64,000 nt of DNA, taken from the NCBI RefSeq assembly GCF_001442535.1, contig NZ_CP013141.1:3727847-3791846 (forward strand), in the 5' to 3' direction. Positions 27,924 to 36,851 of this stretch are shown piece after piece. The translations under genes were made by a program, and so were the position numbers. Numbering within the stretch: the stretch's first letter is position 1; each line of letters opens with the position of its first letter. Under the pieces are notes generated by a model. The model worked only from the letters and a program-made list of their open reading frames with translations. It did no database searches and was not told the DNA's origin. The DNA is from Lysobacter antibioticus (GTDB taxonomy: Bacteria > Pseudomonadota > Gammaproteobacteria > Xanthomonadales > Xanthomonadaceae).

Positions 27924-29468
27924 TCAGAGCGTATAGCTCGGCCGGTCCGGCAGGCCGAGTTCGCCGCGGATGCCGTTCTCGGTCAGATGATCGGGATTGG
28001 CGGTGGTCTTGGGCGTATTCGGATCGCCGTCGAAATCGTAGGCCGGTGCGCTGGTCTCCAGGCCGACCGCCTGGCGCTCGGCGTTCGGCACCTCGCCGTT
28101 GTCGGGCCCGGTGCCGCGATAGGTGCCAGGCTGGAAGGTGCCGGTGACGCCGTTATAGGCGTGCGACATCTCGTGATACAGCACGACCACCGGCGCCGGG
28201 AACTCGGCCATGTGGAACGAGGGGTTGTAGCTGATCTGCACGTCGCCGCCGGCGCCGGGCTTGCCGTTGGCGATGTCGGCGTCGTTGCTGAAGGTCTGGG
28301 CGTAGCCGTTGTGCTCGTTGGCCAGTTCCTTGATGGTGACGGTGTTGCCGCGCGCGGCGGCCTGGTCGAACTCGGCCAGCATCTGCTGTCCGTTCGGCGA
28401 GCTGCGCAGGAACTCGATCTCGGCGCCGACGCGTTGTTTGAACGCGTCCGAGCCCTCGATGGTCACGCCCTTGCTGGCGCTGATCTCGACGTTGATCACC
28501 GTGTTGCGGGCGCCGGTACCGGCATTGATGAGGTCGCTGGCCTGCTGCGCGTACACGGTGTCGTGGCCGGAGCGGTTGTCGACCGTGTCCTTGCCGGCGC
28601 CGGTATAGACCGCGTCGTCGCCGTCGCCGCCGCCCAAGCTGTCGTCGCCGAGGCCGCCGGACAGCATGTCCTTGCCGGCGCCGCCTTCGAGCGTGTCCTG
28701 ACCCTGGCCGCCCTCAAGGAAGTCCACGCCGTTGCCGCCGCCGAGCGTGTCGGCACCGTCGCCGCCATAGACCACGTCGTCGCCGTCGCCGGCATCGAGA
28801 CGGTCGTCGCCGCTGTTGCCGAACAGATCGTCGCGGCCGGCGCCGGTGGCGACGGTGTCGTTGCCGAGGCCGCCGTCGATGCGGTCGTTGCCCGCGCCGG
28901 TGGCGATCTTGTCGTCGCCGGCGCCGCCGTCGACGACGATGTTCACCTTCACGTTCGAGGCGACATTGATGGTGTCGTTGCCGGCGCCGCTGCGGATGGT
29001 CAGCTCCTGGTTCTCGCCCAGGCGCACCTCGTACTTCTCGCCGTTGATGCCGACATCGAGGGTGCCGTCGTCGCGCTGGGTGATCTGCACGTCGTCGTTC
29101 TTGGCGCCGGTGGTCAGCACGACCTGGTCGCTGCTGACATAGGTGCGACCCAGGCCGGCGTCGGCGAGGGTCTGCTCGCGCGCGATCGAGACTTCGGCGC
29201 CCTGGTGCAGCGGATCGATCCGTACGGTCTTGCCGTCCGGCGTAGTGCCCTGGGTGCGCTGCCGCGGATTCGTGTCGCTGCCGTCGATCGCCACCGCCTC
29301 GTCCAGCGCCGGGCGGTCAGGCTCGGCAAGCTCGGCGACTGTCGTGTCGGCGACTGCTGTTTGGATGACAGCTGGCTCGGCCAGACGGTTCGGGTCGGCG
29401 GCGACCGGATCGTTCCAATAGGTGTCGGTCGGCGGCGCGGAACGGGTGGCGTCGAGCTGTACGGACAT
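27924..29468 (-). CDS. RTX-repeat protein with M91-type zinc metallopeptidase domain
   Basis: A 514-residue protein without an N-terminal signal peptide. Residues about 160-310 hold around a dozen glycine- and aspartate-rich RTX nonapeptides (for example GGAGDDKIATGAGNDRIDGG), which bind calcium and are typical of type I secreted proteins. The C-terminal part has YHEMSHAYNG with the zinc-binding HExxH at residues 432-436, followed by NAERQAVGLE, which may give a further ligand. This arrangement matches the M91 group of NleD/HopH1-like effector proteases. RTX plus M91 suggests a secreted protease or toxin. No type I secretion genes or immunity gene are adjacent. The start is MSVQLDATR at 29468. 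Confidence 0.82.
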   Translation of the reverse strand: MSVQLDATRSAPPTDTYWNDPVAADPNRLAEPAVIQTAVADTTVAELAEPDRPALDEAVAIDGSDTNPRQRTQGTTPDGKTVRIDPLHQGAEVSIAREQTLADAGLGRTYVSSDQVVLTTGAKNDDVQITQRDDGTLDVGINGEKYEVRLGENQELTIRSGAGNDTINVASNVKVNIVVDGGAGDDKIATGAGNDRIDGGLGNDTVATGAGRDDLFGNSGDDRLDAGDGDDVVYGGDGADTLGGGNGVDFLEGGQGQDTLEGGAGKDMLSGGLGDDSLGGGDGDDAVYTGAGKDTVDNRSGHDTVYAQQASDLINAGTGARNTVINVEISASKGVTIEGSDAFKQRVGAEIEFLRSSPNGQQMLAEFDQAAARGNTVTIKELANEHNGYAQTFSNDADIANGKPGAGGDVQISYNPSFHMAEFPAPVVVLYHEMSHAYNGVTGTFQPGTYRGTGPDNGEVPNAERQAVGLETSAPAYDFDGDPNTPKTTANPDHLTENGIRGELGLPDRPSYTL

Positions 29469-29603
29469 GGCAGGCCTGCGATGGACGGAGTACGAGCCTC
29501 CTAGATACGCAGACGTATGGCCGCATCCAAGCTAGGGCGTACCCACGCTAGGGTCGGCCCCAGTACCGATGCCGAGCCGATGCCGAGCCGCCGCGAGACG
29601 CGG

Positions 29604-30104
29604 TCACCAGGCTTCCAGCTCGTAGATGCGGGTCGCCGGGTCGGCCGGGTCCTGCGCCGGCTGCGCGATGTCCAGGCGCACATAACGCGCCCGCGTCGGG
29701 GCAATGCGATGCACGCTCACGCCGTCGACGTTGTCGTCCACCTTCACTACCTGCCGCCAAGTCGCGCCGTCGCCGGAAACCGACAGCGCGAAAGCGCGGG
29801 TGTTCATGGCGGCCGCTTCGCCGCCGGCTTGCGCATGCTTGACGGTGAAGCCGCGCAGCTCGCGCTCGGCTTGCAGATCGACGCGCAGCCAGGCCGGCCG
29901 CTGCAGCGAACAGAACTTGTCGTGGGTCTTGCTGGCGAGCAAGCCGTTGACCGCCTTCTGCGCCTCCTCTCCGGGCTTGCAGATCGCCGAGCCGGTGGCC
30001 GGGCGATGCAAGGCGAGATTGGTTCGCGCAGGCTCGCCCGCGCAGACCATTGCGGTCGGCAAGGCCGCCGCCAACCACAGCAACGCGATCTGCCGACGCT
30101 TCAT
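29604..30104 (-). CDS. Secreted F5/8 type C (discoidin-like) domain protein
   Basis: The 166-residue protein has a signal peptide (QIALLWLAAALPTAMVCAGE) and one discoidin fold: NLALHRPATGSAICKPGEEA, PAWLRVDLQAERELRGFTV, WRQVVKVDDNVDG and the ARYVRLDIAQPAQ ending. Such domains bind sugars or other surface ligands. Its start codon overlaps the stop of the preceding sterol desaturase gene as ATGA (30101-30104), so the two are translationally coupled. AGGGGG lies just upstream. Function beyond ligand binding is not evident. Confidence 0.85.
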   Translation of the reverse strand: MKRRQIALLWLAAALPTAMVCAGEPARTNLALHRPATGSAICKPGEEAQKAVNGLLASKTHDKFCSLQRPAWLRVDLQAERELRGFTVKHAQAGGEAAAMNTRAFALSVSGDGATWRQVVKVDDNVDGVSVHRIAPTRARYVRLDIAQPAQDPADPATRIYELEAW

Positions 30105-31093
30105 TGCGCCCCCTGCTGCGCCAGCCAGGCACGTTTGCTGACCTCGGCGGTCTTGTGCTCGCCGTCGTGGCTCCAGCCCGGCGGCATGATCGGATACAGC
30201 AGTTTGTTCTTCCATCCGGGCGCGGCGGCGACGTCGCGCGACAAGGCGACGAACTCGCCCAGGTAGGCATCGAGAAAACTGCCGGGTTTCAGCGGCCGGG
30301 TGATGCCGTACTCGATCCGCACATCCTCACGCTGCGGCTGATAAGTACGGAACACGCGGTCCCAGACATTAAGCAGATTGCAGAAATTGGTGTCCATGTA
30401 GACCGCATTGCGCGCGTGATGCACGCGGTGGTGCGCCGGCGTCAGGATCACCCGGTGCAGGAACCCCAAGCGCCCGTCCTTGAGCGCGTGCTCGCCCAGG
30501 TGGATGAACTGCCCCCACAGCCCGTCGACGAACATGATCAGCAACAGCAGCGGCGGCTCGACCCCGGCCAGGATGCAGATCGTGGTGCGCACCAGATCCG
30601 CGTACGGCGCCTCCAGGAACAGGTGGGCGTAGTTGACCGACAGATTCATCGCCACCGGCGCGTGATGAGTCGAGTGCAGGCACCACAGCAAGCGCACCTT
30701 GTGGGCGAGGTAGTGATAGACGAAATGGGCGAACTCCCAGACCAGGTAACCGTAGATCAGCCCGGGCACGCCGATGCCGACCTGGAACGGCGCATACGGC
30801 TGGAACAGGCCGATGCACAAGGTCACCACGCCGAAGGTCAGGAAGGTCGAGATCAGCCGGTTGGCCAACAGAGTCAGGAACGGGAGTTTGTAGTCCTCGA
30901 GCTTGAAGCGGCGCTGGGCGATCGTGCGCAGCAGCTCGTACACGAGCAGGATCGGAATGACCGGGTACAACAAGGCCGCGGCCCCGTCGGCGCTCAGCAG
31001 CGCCCGGTAGCCCTGCTCGGCCACTAGCTGCAGCAAGGCCCCCAGGCCGAAGAAACCGATCAGCTCCTGCTCGACATAGCCCCACCACGCCAT
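30101..31093 (-). CDS. Sterol desaturase / fatty acid hydroxylase family membrane protein
   Basis: A 330-residue multi-pass membrane protein with the three histidine clusters of the di-iron desaturase/hydroxylase family: HYLAHK, HSTHHAPVAMN and HRVHHARN. It should use O2 to hydroxylate or desaturate a lipid; bacterial members also act on hopanoid-like lipids, carotenoids or acyl chains, so the substrate is open. The start MAWWGYVEQE at 31093 has GGGGAG six bases before it. It is coupled to the discoidin gene and divergent from ppa. Confidence 0.9.
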   Translation of the reverse strand: MAWWGYVEQELIGFFGLGALLQLVAEQGYRALLSADGAAALLYPVIPILLVYELLRTIAQRRFKLEDYKLPFLTLLANRLISTFLTFGVVTLCIGLFQPYAPFQVGIGVPGLIYGYLVWEFAHFVYHYLAHKVRLLWCLHSTHHAPVAMNLSVNYAHLFLEAPYADLVRTTICILAGVEPPLLLLIMFVDGLWGQFIHLGEHALKDGRLGFLHRVILTPAHHRVHHARNAVYMDTNFCNLLNVWDRVFRTYQPQREDVRIEYGITRPLKPGSFLDAYLGEFVALSRDVAAAPGWKNKLLYPIMPPGWSHDGEHKTAEVSKRAWLAQQGAQ

Positions 31094-31374
31094 CGTCGCT
31101 CCCCGCATTTGTATCGATCTAAATGCAGGATTAACACCCTGCGCAGCGAGCGGCAAGCACACCCGCCGGGAACTGGGCCCTGCGCCCGTTGGACGGCGCC
31201 TGGACGTTTTGGACGCGGCCCGCAACGGCGCCCAGCGGCACCGCGGCTGACGCACGGTTCGCCGCCGATGCATGCACGAAGCCGCAGCTTTGTCGCCGCT
31301 TGGACGTTTACGCAGACGCCGGCCCCCGCCCGAACCCGCCCAAGCTGCGTGCTGCAACGCAGCACCCGGCCGCG

Positions 31375-31380
31375 TAGAAT
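31375..31380 (+). promoter_or_regulatory. Candidate -10 box of ppa
   Basis: TAGAAT at 31375-31380 lies 55 bases before the ppa start in a promoter-like position. No convincing -35 box is seen. Confidence 0.35.
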
Positions 31381-31435
31381 GGCCCTCTTTCTTTCACCGC
31401 CCGCCTTCCGGCGGGCCTCAGCAGTCGGAGCACAC

Positions 31436-31990
31436 ATGGGTCTGGACCTCGTTTCCACCGGCAAGAATCCGCCGCACGAGATCAACGTCATCATCGAAAT
31501 CCCGAAGGATGCCGAGCCGGTCAAGTACGAGGTCGACAAGTCCTCCGGCGCCATCTTCGTCGACCGCATCCTGTCGACCCCGATGCGCTATCCCTGCAAC
31601 TACGGCTATGTCCCGCACACCGTCTGCGGCGACGGCGACCCGGCCGACGTGCTGGTGATCCTGCCGCTGCCGCTGATCCCCGGCTCGGTGATCCGCTGCC
31701 GTCCGGTGGCCGTGCTGAAGATGTCCGACGAAGCCGGCAGCGACGAAAAGCTGCTCGCCGTGCCGGTCGACAAGGTCTTCGCCGGCTACAGCCACATCCA
31801 CGACATCGAACAGGTCAGCCCGCACTGGCTCGAGCGCATCGGCCACTTCTTCGAGCACTACAAGGACCTGGAGAAGGGCAAGTGGGTCAAGCTCGACGGT
31901 TGGGGCAACGCCGAAGAAGCCAAGAAGATCCTGGTCGAAGCCATCGAGCGCTACGCGGCCACCTCGGAAGAAGACAAGCCGAAGTTCTGA
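31436..31990 (+). CDS. ppa: Inorganic pyrophosphatase, soluble family I
   Basis: The 184-residue cytoplasmic enzyme hydrolyses PPi to phosphate and pulls biosynthetic reactions forward. It shows INVIIEIPKDAEPVKYE, the RYPCNYGYVPHT active-site strand, the signature DGDPADVLV with its metal-binding aspartates, and KWVKLDGWGNAEEAKK. The start at 31436 has CGGAG upstream. A strong terminator follows at once. It coexists with hppA 4.5 kb away and PPi-dependent phosphofructokinase. Confidence 0.97.
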   Translation: MGLDLVSTGKNPPHEINVIIEIPKDAEPVKYEVDKSSGAIFVDRILSTPMRYPCNYGYVPHTVCGDGDPADVLVILPLPLIPGSVIRCRPVAVLKMSDEAGSDEKLLAVPVDKVFAGYSHIHDIEQVSPHWLERIGHFFEHYKDLEKGKWVKLDGWGNAEEAKKILVEAIERYAATSEEDKPKF

Positions 31991-32014
31991 TCTTCGATAC
32001 GTTTGCACAAAAGC

Positions 32015-32039
32015 AAAAGCCGCCTTCGGGCGGCTTTTT
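32015..32039 (+). terminator. Terminator of ppa
   Basis: AAAAGCCGCC at 32015-32024 pairs with GGCGGCTTTT at 32029-32038 around a TTCG tetraloop and continues into T. Confidence 0.93.
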
Positions 32040-32220
32040 GTTTCCGGGTCTGACTCGCTTATGGCGCCTCATGCGTCATCGCCTTGCCAGATAAAAGGCA
32101 GCTACTTTCTGTTCTTTCCAAAAGCGCCGGCTCACGGCACTCGCCTCTTCGTCCACTCTCGCTGTTTTATCGATTTAGCCCAGAACCAACGGCGACAACA
32201 TCACCGGCCGCTTACACCAC

Positions 32221-32250
32221 AAAAAACTACGGCCCCTTTCGGGGCCGTAG
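32221..32250 (-). terminator. Terminator of the second TonB receptor
   Basis: CTACGGCCCC at 32227-32236 pairs with GGGGCCGTAG at 32241-32250. On the minus strand it is followed by TTTTTT (A run at 32221-32226). It lies 29 bases past the receptor stop codon. Confidence 0.93.
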
Positions 32251-32278
32251 TCGTATTGCGGGTACTACCTGACGCTTA

Positions 32279-35227
32279 TCAGAAGCGCTGGGTGTACTTC
32301 ATGTACACGAAGCGACCGATGTCGAAGCTGCCGTTGTACGAGAAGCTGCTGTTCGGCTGGCTGTACATGGTCTGGCCGACGTGGTCGAACACGTTGTTCG
32401 CACCCACCGCTACCGTGGCGTTCCACGGGGTGTTGTAGCGGACCTGCATGTCGTGGAAGGTGTTGCCGCCCACTTCGCGGATCGGCTGGATGCCCTTGTA
32501 ACCCGACTGGTAGTTCGGCTTGTCGCATTCCGCGCCGCCGTTCAGGTCATACGCGCACTCTTCCTTCAGGCCGGAGTAGTAACGCACGCCCCAGCTCGCG
32601 CCGAAGTCGCCGTAGCTCCAGTCGGCGTTCAAGTTCGAACGCACGCGGAAGTTGCTGGCGCCGTCGGCGACCCAGCTCGTACGCTGCTCGACCGGCGTGG
32701 TGGACTCGCCGTCGCGCTTGTATTCCAGGTAGTCGACGTAGGTCGTCTTCCAGCTGAACGAGAAGTTGCCGAAGCGGGTGTCGGTCAGACGGTAGGCGAC
32801 GCCGAGGTCGTAACCGGCCGTTTCCTGGTAGCCGCCGTTGATCAGGTTGCGGGTCACGCCCACGACCTGGCCATCGGCATCGCGTTCGAAGCGGCTGCAG
32901 GCCGAATCGATGCCGAGCACGTAGCAGTTGTTGAGGATCGAGGTGACGGTTTCAGCCGCGATCACGTCGTCGATCTTGATCTTCCACCAGTCCAGGCTGA
33001 TGTCGAGGCCGCTGACGTAGCTCGGGCTATAGACGAAACCGATGCTGGTCGACTTCGAGGTTTCCGGCATCAGGTTCGGGTTCGAACCGGACAGGAAAGC
33101 GCTGTCGGACTGGGCGTTCGGGCCGGTGGCCGGACGGCCGCCGGAAGCGACCTGGCGGAAGTTCGCCGGGACCGCGCCGCCGCAACGGGTGGCGACCTGC
33201 GGGTTACGCACGGCCGAGCCGAACGAGGTGTCGCAAGGATCGGTGTAGTTGTCGAAGCTCTCGCTGACGCCGCCGTACAGATCGGCCACGGTCGGGGCGC
33301 GGAAGCCCGTCGCGTAGGTGCCGCGCACCAGCAGGTCGTCGATCGGCTTCCACTTCAGGCTGAACTTGCCGTTGGTGGTGTCGCCGAAGGTGTTGTAGTC
33401 CGAGTAACGACCGGCGAGGCTGAACGACAGTTCCTTCGCGAAGGCCACGTCGGCCAGCACCGGCACGGCGAGTTCGACGTAGAGCTCGTCGAGCGAGTAG
33501 CCGCCCTGGGTTTCGCTACCGGCCAGGTCGGTGCTCAGGCCCGACTGCAGCAGGGCGTCCGGCGAGTAGTGCGCCGATTCCTTGCGGTGCTCGTAACCGG
33601 CCGCCAGGCCGAGATCGCCCGCCGGCAGCGTGGCGAGCACGCCGCTGAGGTTGAGGCTGTAGACCTCGGTCTTGGTGGTCGAGGTGTCGTGGGTCGGCAG
33701 GTACAGGTACTTCTGCAGATCCTTGTTGTTCAACGAACCCGGTGCATTGACGTCCGGACCCAGCAGCGGGTTCCACGCCAGGCAGTCGGCGATCGGGTTG
33801 GCCGCGGTGCCGCAACGGGCCACGCCGCCCGCGTCGATGAACGACGGACCCAGGGCCTTCTCGGCGTGCGGCAGGTACAGGTTGCCGGTGCCGGTCTTGA
33901 CGCCCTTGTTCTGGTTGTACATGTAACCAGCGTCCCAATCCCACGGCTTGCCGGCCAGTTCGAACGAACCTTCCAGGCCGCCGCTGAAGCGGTAGGTGGT
34001 CAGCTCGGACTTGGTCTGGCGCGGCACTTCCCAGCCACGGCGGAAGAAGTCGGCGTCACGACCCAACGGGTTGAACGCGCTGCCGGCCTTCAGGCTCAGG
34101 TCGCCTTCGTAGCGATCGCTGAAACCGGTGGAACGGAACGGATAGCCGGCGATCTGCTGGACGGCTTCGCGGTCCGTGTACAGGACGTCGGCCTTGGCGC
34201 GCAGGTTGTCGGTGATGTCGAACTCGGCATTGGCGAACACCGAACGACGCTCCAGGCCGGTCGACAGATACATCTGTTCGTTCGCGTTGGCCATGTCCGT
34301 GAGACCGTTGGTCTCATGGAAGTTGTTCTTGTCCTTGGTATTCGTCGTACCACGGTTCGCCGTCAGGAGAATGTCGTTGTCCGGATCGGCATCACCAAGG
34401 GTATCGATCAGCGTGCCCCACTGATTGATGGCACTCCAACCGTTGCTACGCACGCCGCCGTTCGCGCCGCCGAGATCGGGGAAGGGATGGCCACGACCGT
34501 TCGGGTAGCGAGTGAAGGCGCGATCGCGGGCCATGACCGGATCTTCCTTGCTGTACTCGGCGCCCAAGGTCACCGAACCGCGCTCGCCGGTCTGGCCGAC
34601 GACGAAGTTATAGACTTCCTTGTTGCCGTCGCCCTGGCCGTACTGGCCCAGGTAGGCGCTGGCTTCGAGGCCGTCGAAACGCTTGCGGGTGATGATGTTG
34701 ACCACGCCGGCGATCGCGTCCGAACCGTACAGGGCCGAAGCGCCGTCGGTGAGGACTTCGATGCGCTCGACGATCGAGCTCGGGATCGCTGCCAAGTCGG
34801 AGTAACCGCTGGAGCTGATGCCCATGCGCTTACCGTCGATCAGCACCAGCGTGCGCTGCGGGCCGAGGTTGCGCAGGTCGACGTACTGACCGCCCACTTC
34901 TTCGCCCGACGACAGCGCGTCGGCGCGCGAGATCGCCGGCGAACCGGTGGCGGTGATGTTCTGGACGATGTCCGCGACGCTCGTGAAGCCCTGCTTCTGG
35001 ATGTCGGCGCGCGTCATCGTGACGACCGGCTGCGAGGTTTCCAGATTCGCCTGACGGATGCGCGAACCGGTGACTTCGATGCGGTCGAGGGTGGTGGTGG
35101 CCTGATTGGAGGCGTCGGCTTCCTGTGCGCCGGCGATCGCCGGGATCAGGGCCGACACTAACGCCGTGGCGATGGCGGACGGCAGCAAGCCGTACCGCGC
35201 CGCGGGGCGCAGACTGCGATGGTTCAT
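32279..35227 (-). CDS. Large TonB-dependent receptor
   Basis: A 982-residue outer-membrane receptor. It has a signal peptide ([18 protein letters not shown]), a TonB-box-like [10 protein letters not shown], a plug domain with [12 protein letters not shown] [14 protein letters not shown] and [20 protein letters not shown], and a long barrel ending in terminal phenylalanine (YMKYTQRF). The length and plug style are those of the large Xanthomonad receptors that import plant or peptide-derived nutrients. The ligand is unknown. GGAGAG lies 8 bases before the start. The AraC-type regulator gene is the next gene on the same strand. Confidence 0.93.
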   Translation of the reverse strand: MNHRSLRPAARYGLLPSAIATALVSALIPAIAGAQEADASNQATTTLDRIEVTGSRIRQANLETSQPVVTMTRADIQKQGFTSVADIVQNITATGSPAISRADALSSGEEVGGQYVDLRNLGPQRTLVLIDGKRMGISSSGYSDLAAIPSSIVERIEVLTDGASALYGSDAIAGVVNIITRKRFDGLEASAYLGQYGQGDGNKEVYNFVVGQTGERGSVTLGAEYSKEDPVMARDRAFTRYPNGRGHPFPDLGGANGGVRSNGWSAINQWGTLIDTLGDADPDNDILLTANRGTTNTKDKNNFHETNGLTDMANANEQMYLSTGLERRSVFANAEFDITDNLRAKADVLYTDREAVQQIAGYPFRSTGFSDRYEGDLSLKAGSAFNPLGRDADFFRRGWEVPRQTKSELTTYRFSGGLEGSFELAGKPWDWDAGYMYNQNKGVKTGTGNLYLPHAEKALGPSFIDAGGVARCGTAANPIADCLAWNPLLGPDVNAPGSLNNKDLQKYLYLPTHDTSTTKTEVYSLNLSGVLATLPAGDLGLAAGYEHRKESAHYSPDALLQSGLSTDLAGSETQGGYSLDELYVELAVPVLADVAFAKELSFSLAGRYSDYNTFGDTTNGKFSLKWKPIDDLLVRGTYATGFRAPTVADLYGGVSESFDNYTDPCDTSFGSAVRNPQVATRCGGAVPANFRQVASGGRPATGPNAQSDSAFLSGSNPNLMPETSKSTSIGFVYSPSYVSGLDISLDWWKIKIDDVIAAETVTSILNNCYVLGIDSACSRFERDADGQVVGVTRNLINGGYQETAGYDLGVAYRLTDTRFGNFSFSWKTTYVDYLEYKRDGESTTPVEQRTSWVADGASNFRVRSNLNADWSYGDFGASWGVRYYSGLKEECAYDLNGGAECDKPNYQSGYKGIQPIREVGGNTFHDMQVRYNTPWNATVAVGANNVFDHVGQTMYSQPNSSFSYNGSFDIGRFVYMKYTQRF

Positions 35228-35802
35228 CTATCTCTCTCCAGTAATCTCGTTATGGGCGTGTTAAAACGCTTTGCAAAAGTACGACCCGCAAGCCGTTGCT
35301 GCTTTGCCCTTGAGGCCGGGAGACTTTGCCGATTGAGTCGTCGCGGTCGTGGTCACAACGCAACGATGCAATCAAGCGCCGATGAAAACGCGATGCGCAC
35401 GCCGCGATCGATCGTCGACAGCGAGTCGATGCGACGACACACTCAGGCGACGCACAGGTTTGCGCGCGCAGACGAGAAAGTTTGCCGATGCTGTCGATGC
35501 GCTCGGCATGAACGACCGATAAATCGAAACGGCGGCGAGCGCGGCATCGCACCGCGCTCGACTGCGCAACGATTCAGCGCAGGTTGCTGGAGAAATAAAT
35601 CGCAATGGCGCTGCGTGCTGGGAGATCGCGTGCGGCGATCGTGCCGGGCTGGCCCTGCGCTCGTGGCCGGGGCCACGATCCTCGCCGAAGTTTCGATGCG
35701 CGCGCGGCGCGCATTCGAAACTTCAGCGGTCGTCCTGCTTACGTATTGCGGTGTTGCGTACGGCGCATGCGCCGATCCGCGTGTCGCGACAAACGATGCG
35801 GC
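35228..35802. other. Intergenic region with long hairpins
   Basis: About 575 bases without a supported gene. AAGTTTCGATGCGCGC at 35688-35703 pairs with GCGCGCATTCGAAACTT at 35707-35723 with one bulged base, a very stable hairpin 80 bases after the AraC stop codon. CGTGGCC-GG-GGCCACG lies at 35662-35677. The end near the receptor is unusually AT-rich, with a possible minus-strand promoter TTGCAA around 35270 and CATAAC near 35250. Confidence 0.5.
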
Positions 35803-36708
35803 TTATGCGGCCTTGCGCAGCGGTGCGGCCGCCGGCTTCGCCGCTTCCAGCTTGGCGCTGGCGGCTGCGCTGCGGTAACGCGTGGCCGAGGTGCCGAAGC
35901 GTGCGCGGAAGGCGCGGGCGAAGCTGCAGCAGTTGTCGAAACCGCTCGCCGCGGCGACTTCGCCGATCATCATCGAGGTGTTCTTGAGCAGATCGGCCGC
36001 GTGCTCCAGACGCATGCGCGCCGAGGCCGCCTGCGGGCTCTCCTCATAAAGACTGTGGAAGGTCTTGGAGAAGTACCAGCTCGAGAAGCTGGTCAGTTCG
36101 GCCAACTCGCTGATCCGCACCACCCGGTCGCAGTTGCCTTCCAGGTACAGGCGGGCGCGTTGCAGACGGCCGAACACCTGGCGCTTGCGGCTGCGCGAGC
36201 GGCCCGGGCAGCGCTGGATGCGTGCGGTCAGCTCGCGCTGGACGCCGGCCAGGTGCAGCAGGATCGGACGCAGGGCGTTGATGTCCAGGCCGCCGTCGGC
36301 CTCGCCGTTGCGGGCATGGGCCTGGCGCCACAGGCGCAGGGCGATGCGGGCGTCGTGGCGGCTCATGCGGCCGCGGCCGGCATACAGGCTGCACTCGGCG
36401 AGCCGGGTCATGGCCTTGATCGCGTCGGCGGTCAGGTTGAGACCGACGCAGACGCCGTAGCGGTCGGCCTGCAGGACCGGCTTGGAGTCGCGTTCGAACG
36501 CGATCCAGTCGCCGCGCTTGAGGCGGAACTTACCTTCCTTGGCTTCGACCCAGGAGCTGCCGCGCAGCTGGACCCAGATCGAGAAATGCGTGCCCGACAG
36601 CTGGGCGCTGCCGAGACGGGAGACGCCGACGCAACTGGCCTGAATGGCGGGATCCTGAGCGTCCAGCTGCAACAGCTGTCCGCGATCCGCCCACAATGCT
36701 TGCTCCAT
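35803..36708 (-). CDS. AraC family transcriptional regulator
   Basis: A 301-residue regulator. Residues 1-180 form a cupin-like sensor (FSIWVQLRGSSWVEAKEGK). Residues about 185-285 form the AraC DNA-binding domain, with LAELTSFSSWYFSKTFHSLY in the first helix-turn-helix and EVAAASGFDNCCSFARAFRA in the second. A short alanine- and lysine-rich tail follows. GAGGTGG stands just before the start at 36708. It is next to a large TonB receptor gene on the same strand and may control it. Confidence 0.9.
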   Translation of the reverse strand: MEQALWADRGQLLQLDAQDPAIQASCVGVSRLGSAQLSGTHFSIWVQLRGSSWVEAKEGKFRLKRGDWIAFERDSKPVLQADRYGVCVGLNLTADAIKAMTRLAECSLYAGRGRMSRHDARIALRLWRQAHARNGEADGGLDINALRPILLHLAGVQRELTARIQRCPGRSRSRKRQVFGRLQRARLYLEGNCDRVVRISELAELTSFSSWYFSKTFHSLYEESPQAASARMRLEHAADLLKNTSMMIGEVAAASGFDNCCSFARAFRARFGTSATRYRSAAASAKLEAAKPAAAPLRKAA

Positions 36709-36851
36709 TGGTCCACCTCATGTGCCGAGAATGAGGTGTTGTTTTGCCTAAGTCCGGCGCGCGACTTCAGAAATTTGACGGAGAGTTAGGCGAATTCGGA
36801 ACGACGTCACAACCGAAGCTTTTCCGAAAGCACATTTATTTGCAGAATCAA

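Noticed and set aside
27849..29504. Plus-strand open frame of 551 codons opposite the RTX-M91 gene
   Set aside because: It is the antisense of GGxGxD repeats, giving repeating Val-Ala-Gly words. The minus strand has the RTX and HExxH motifs.
27924..31093. A toxin-immunity or defence island around the RTX-M91 gene
   Set aside because: The neighbours are a beta-sandwich secreted protein and a desaturase/discoidin pair. I see no immunity-type, nuclease or phage-related gene to support an island.
32381..35161. Plus-strand open frame of 926 codons opposite the second TonB receptor
   Set aside because: It is a GC-driven shadow frame with no recognisable domain; the minus strand is a clear receptor ending at a terminator.
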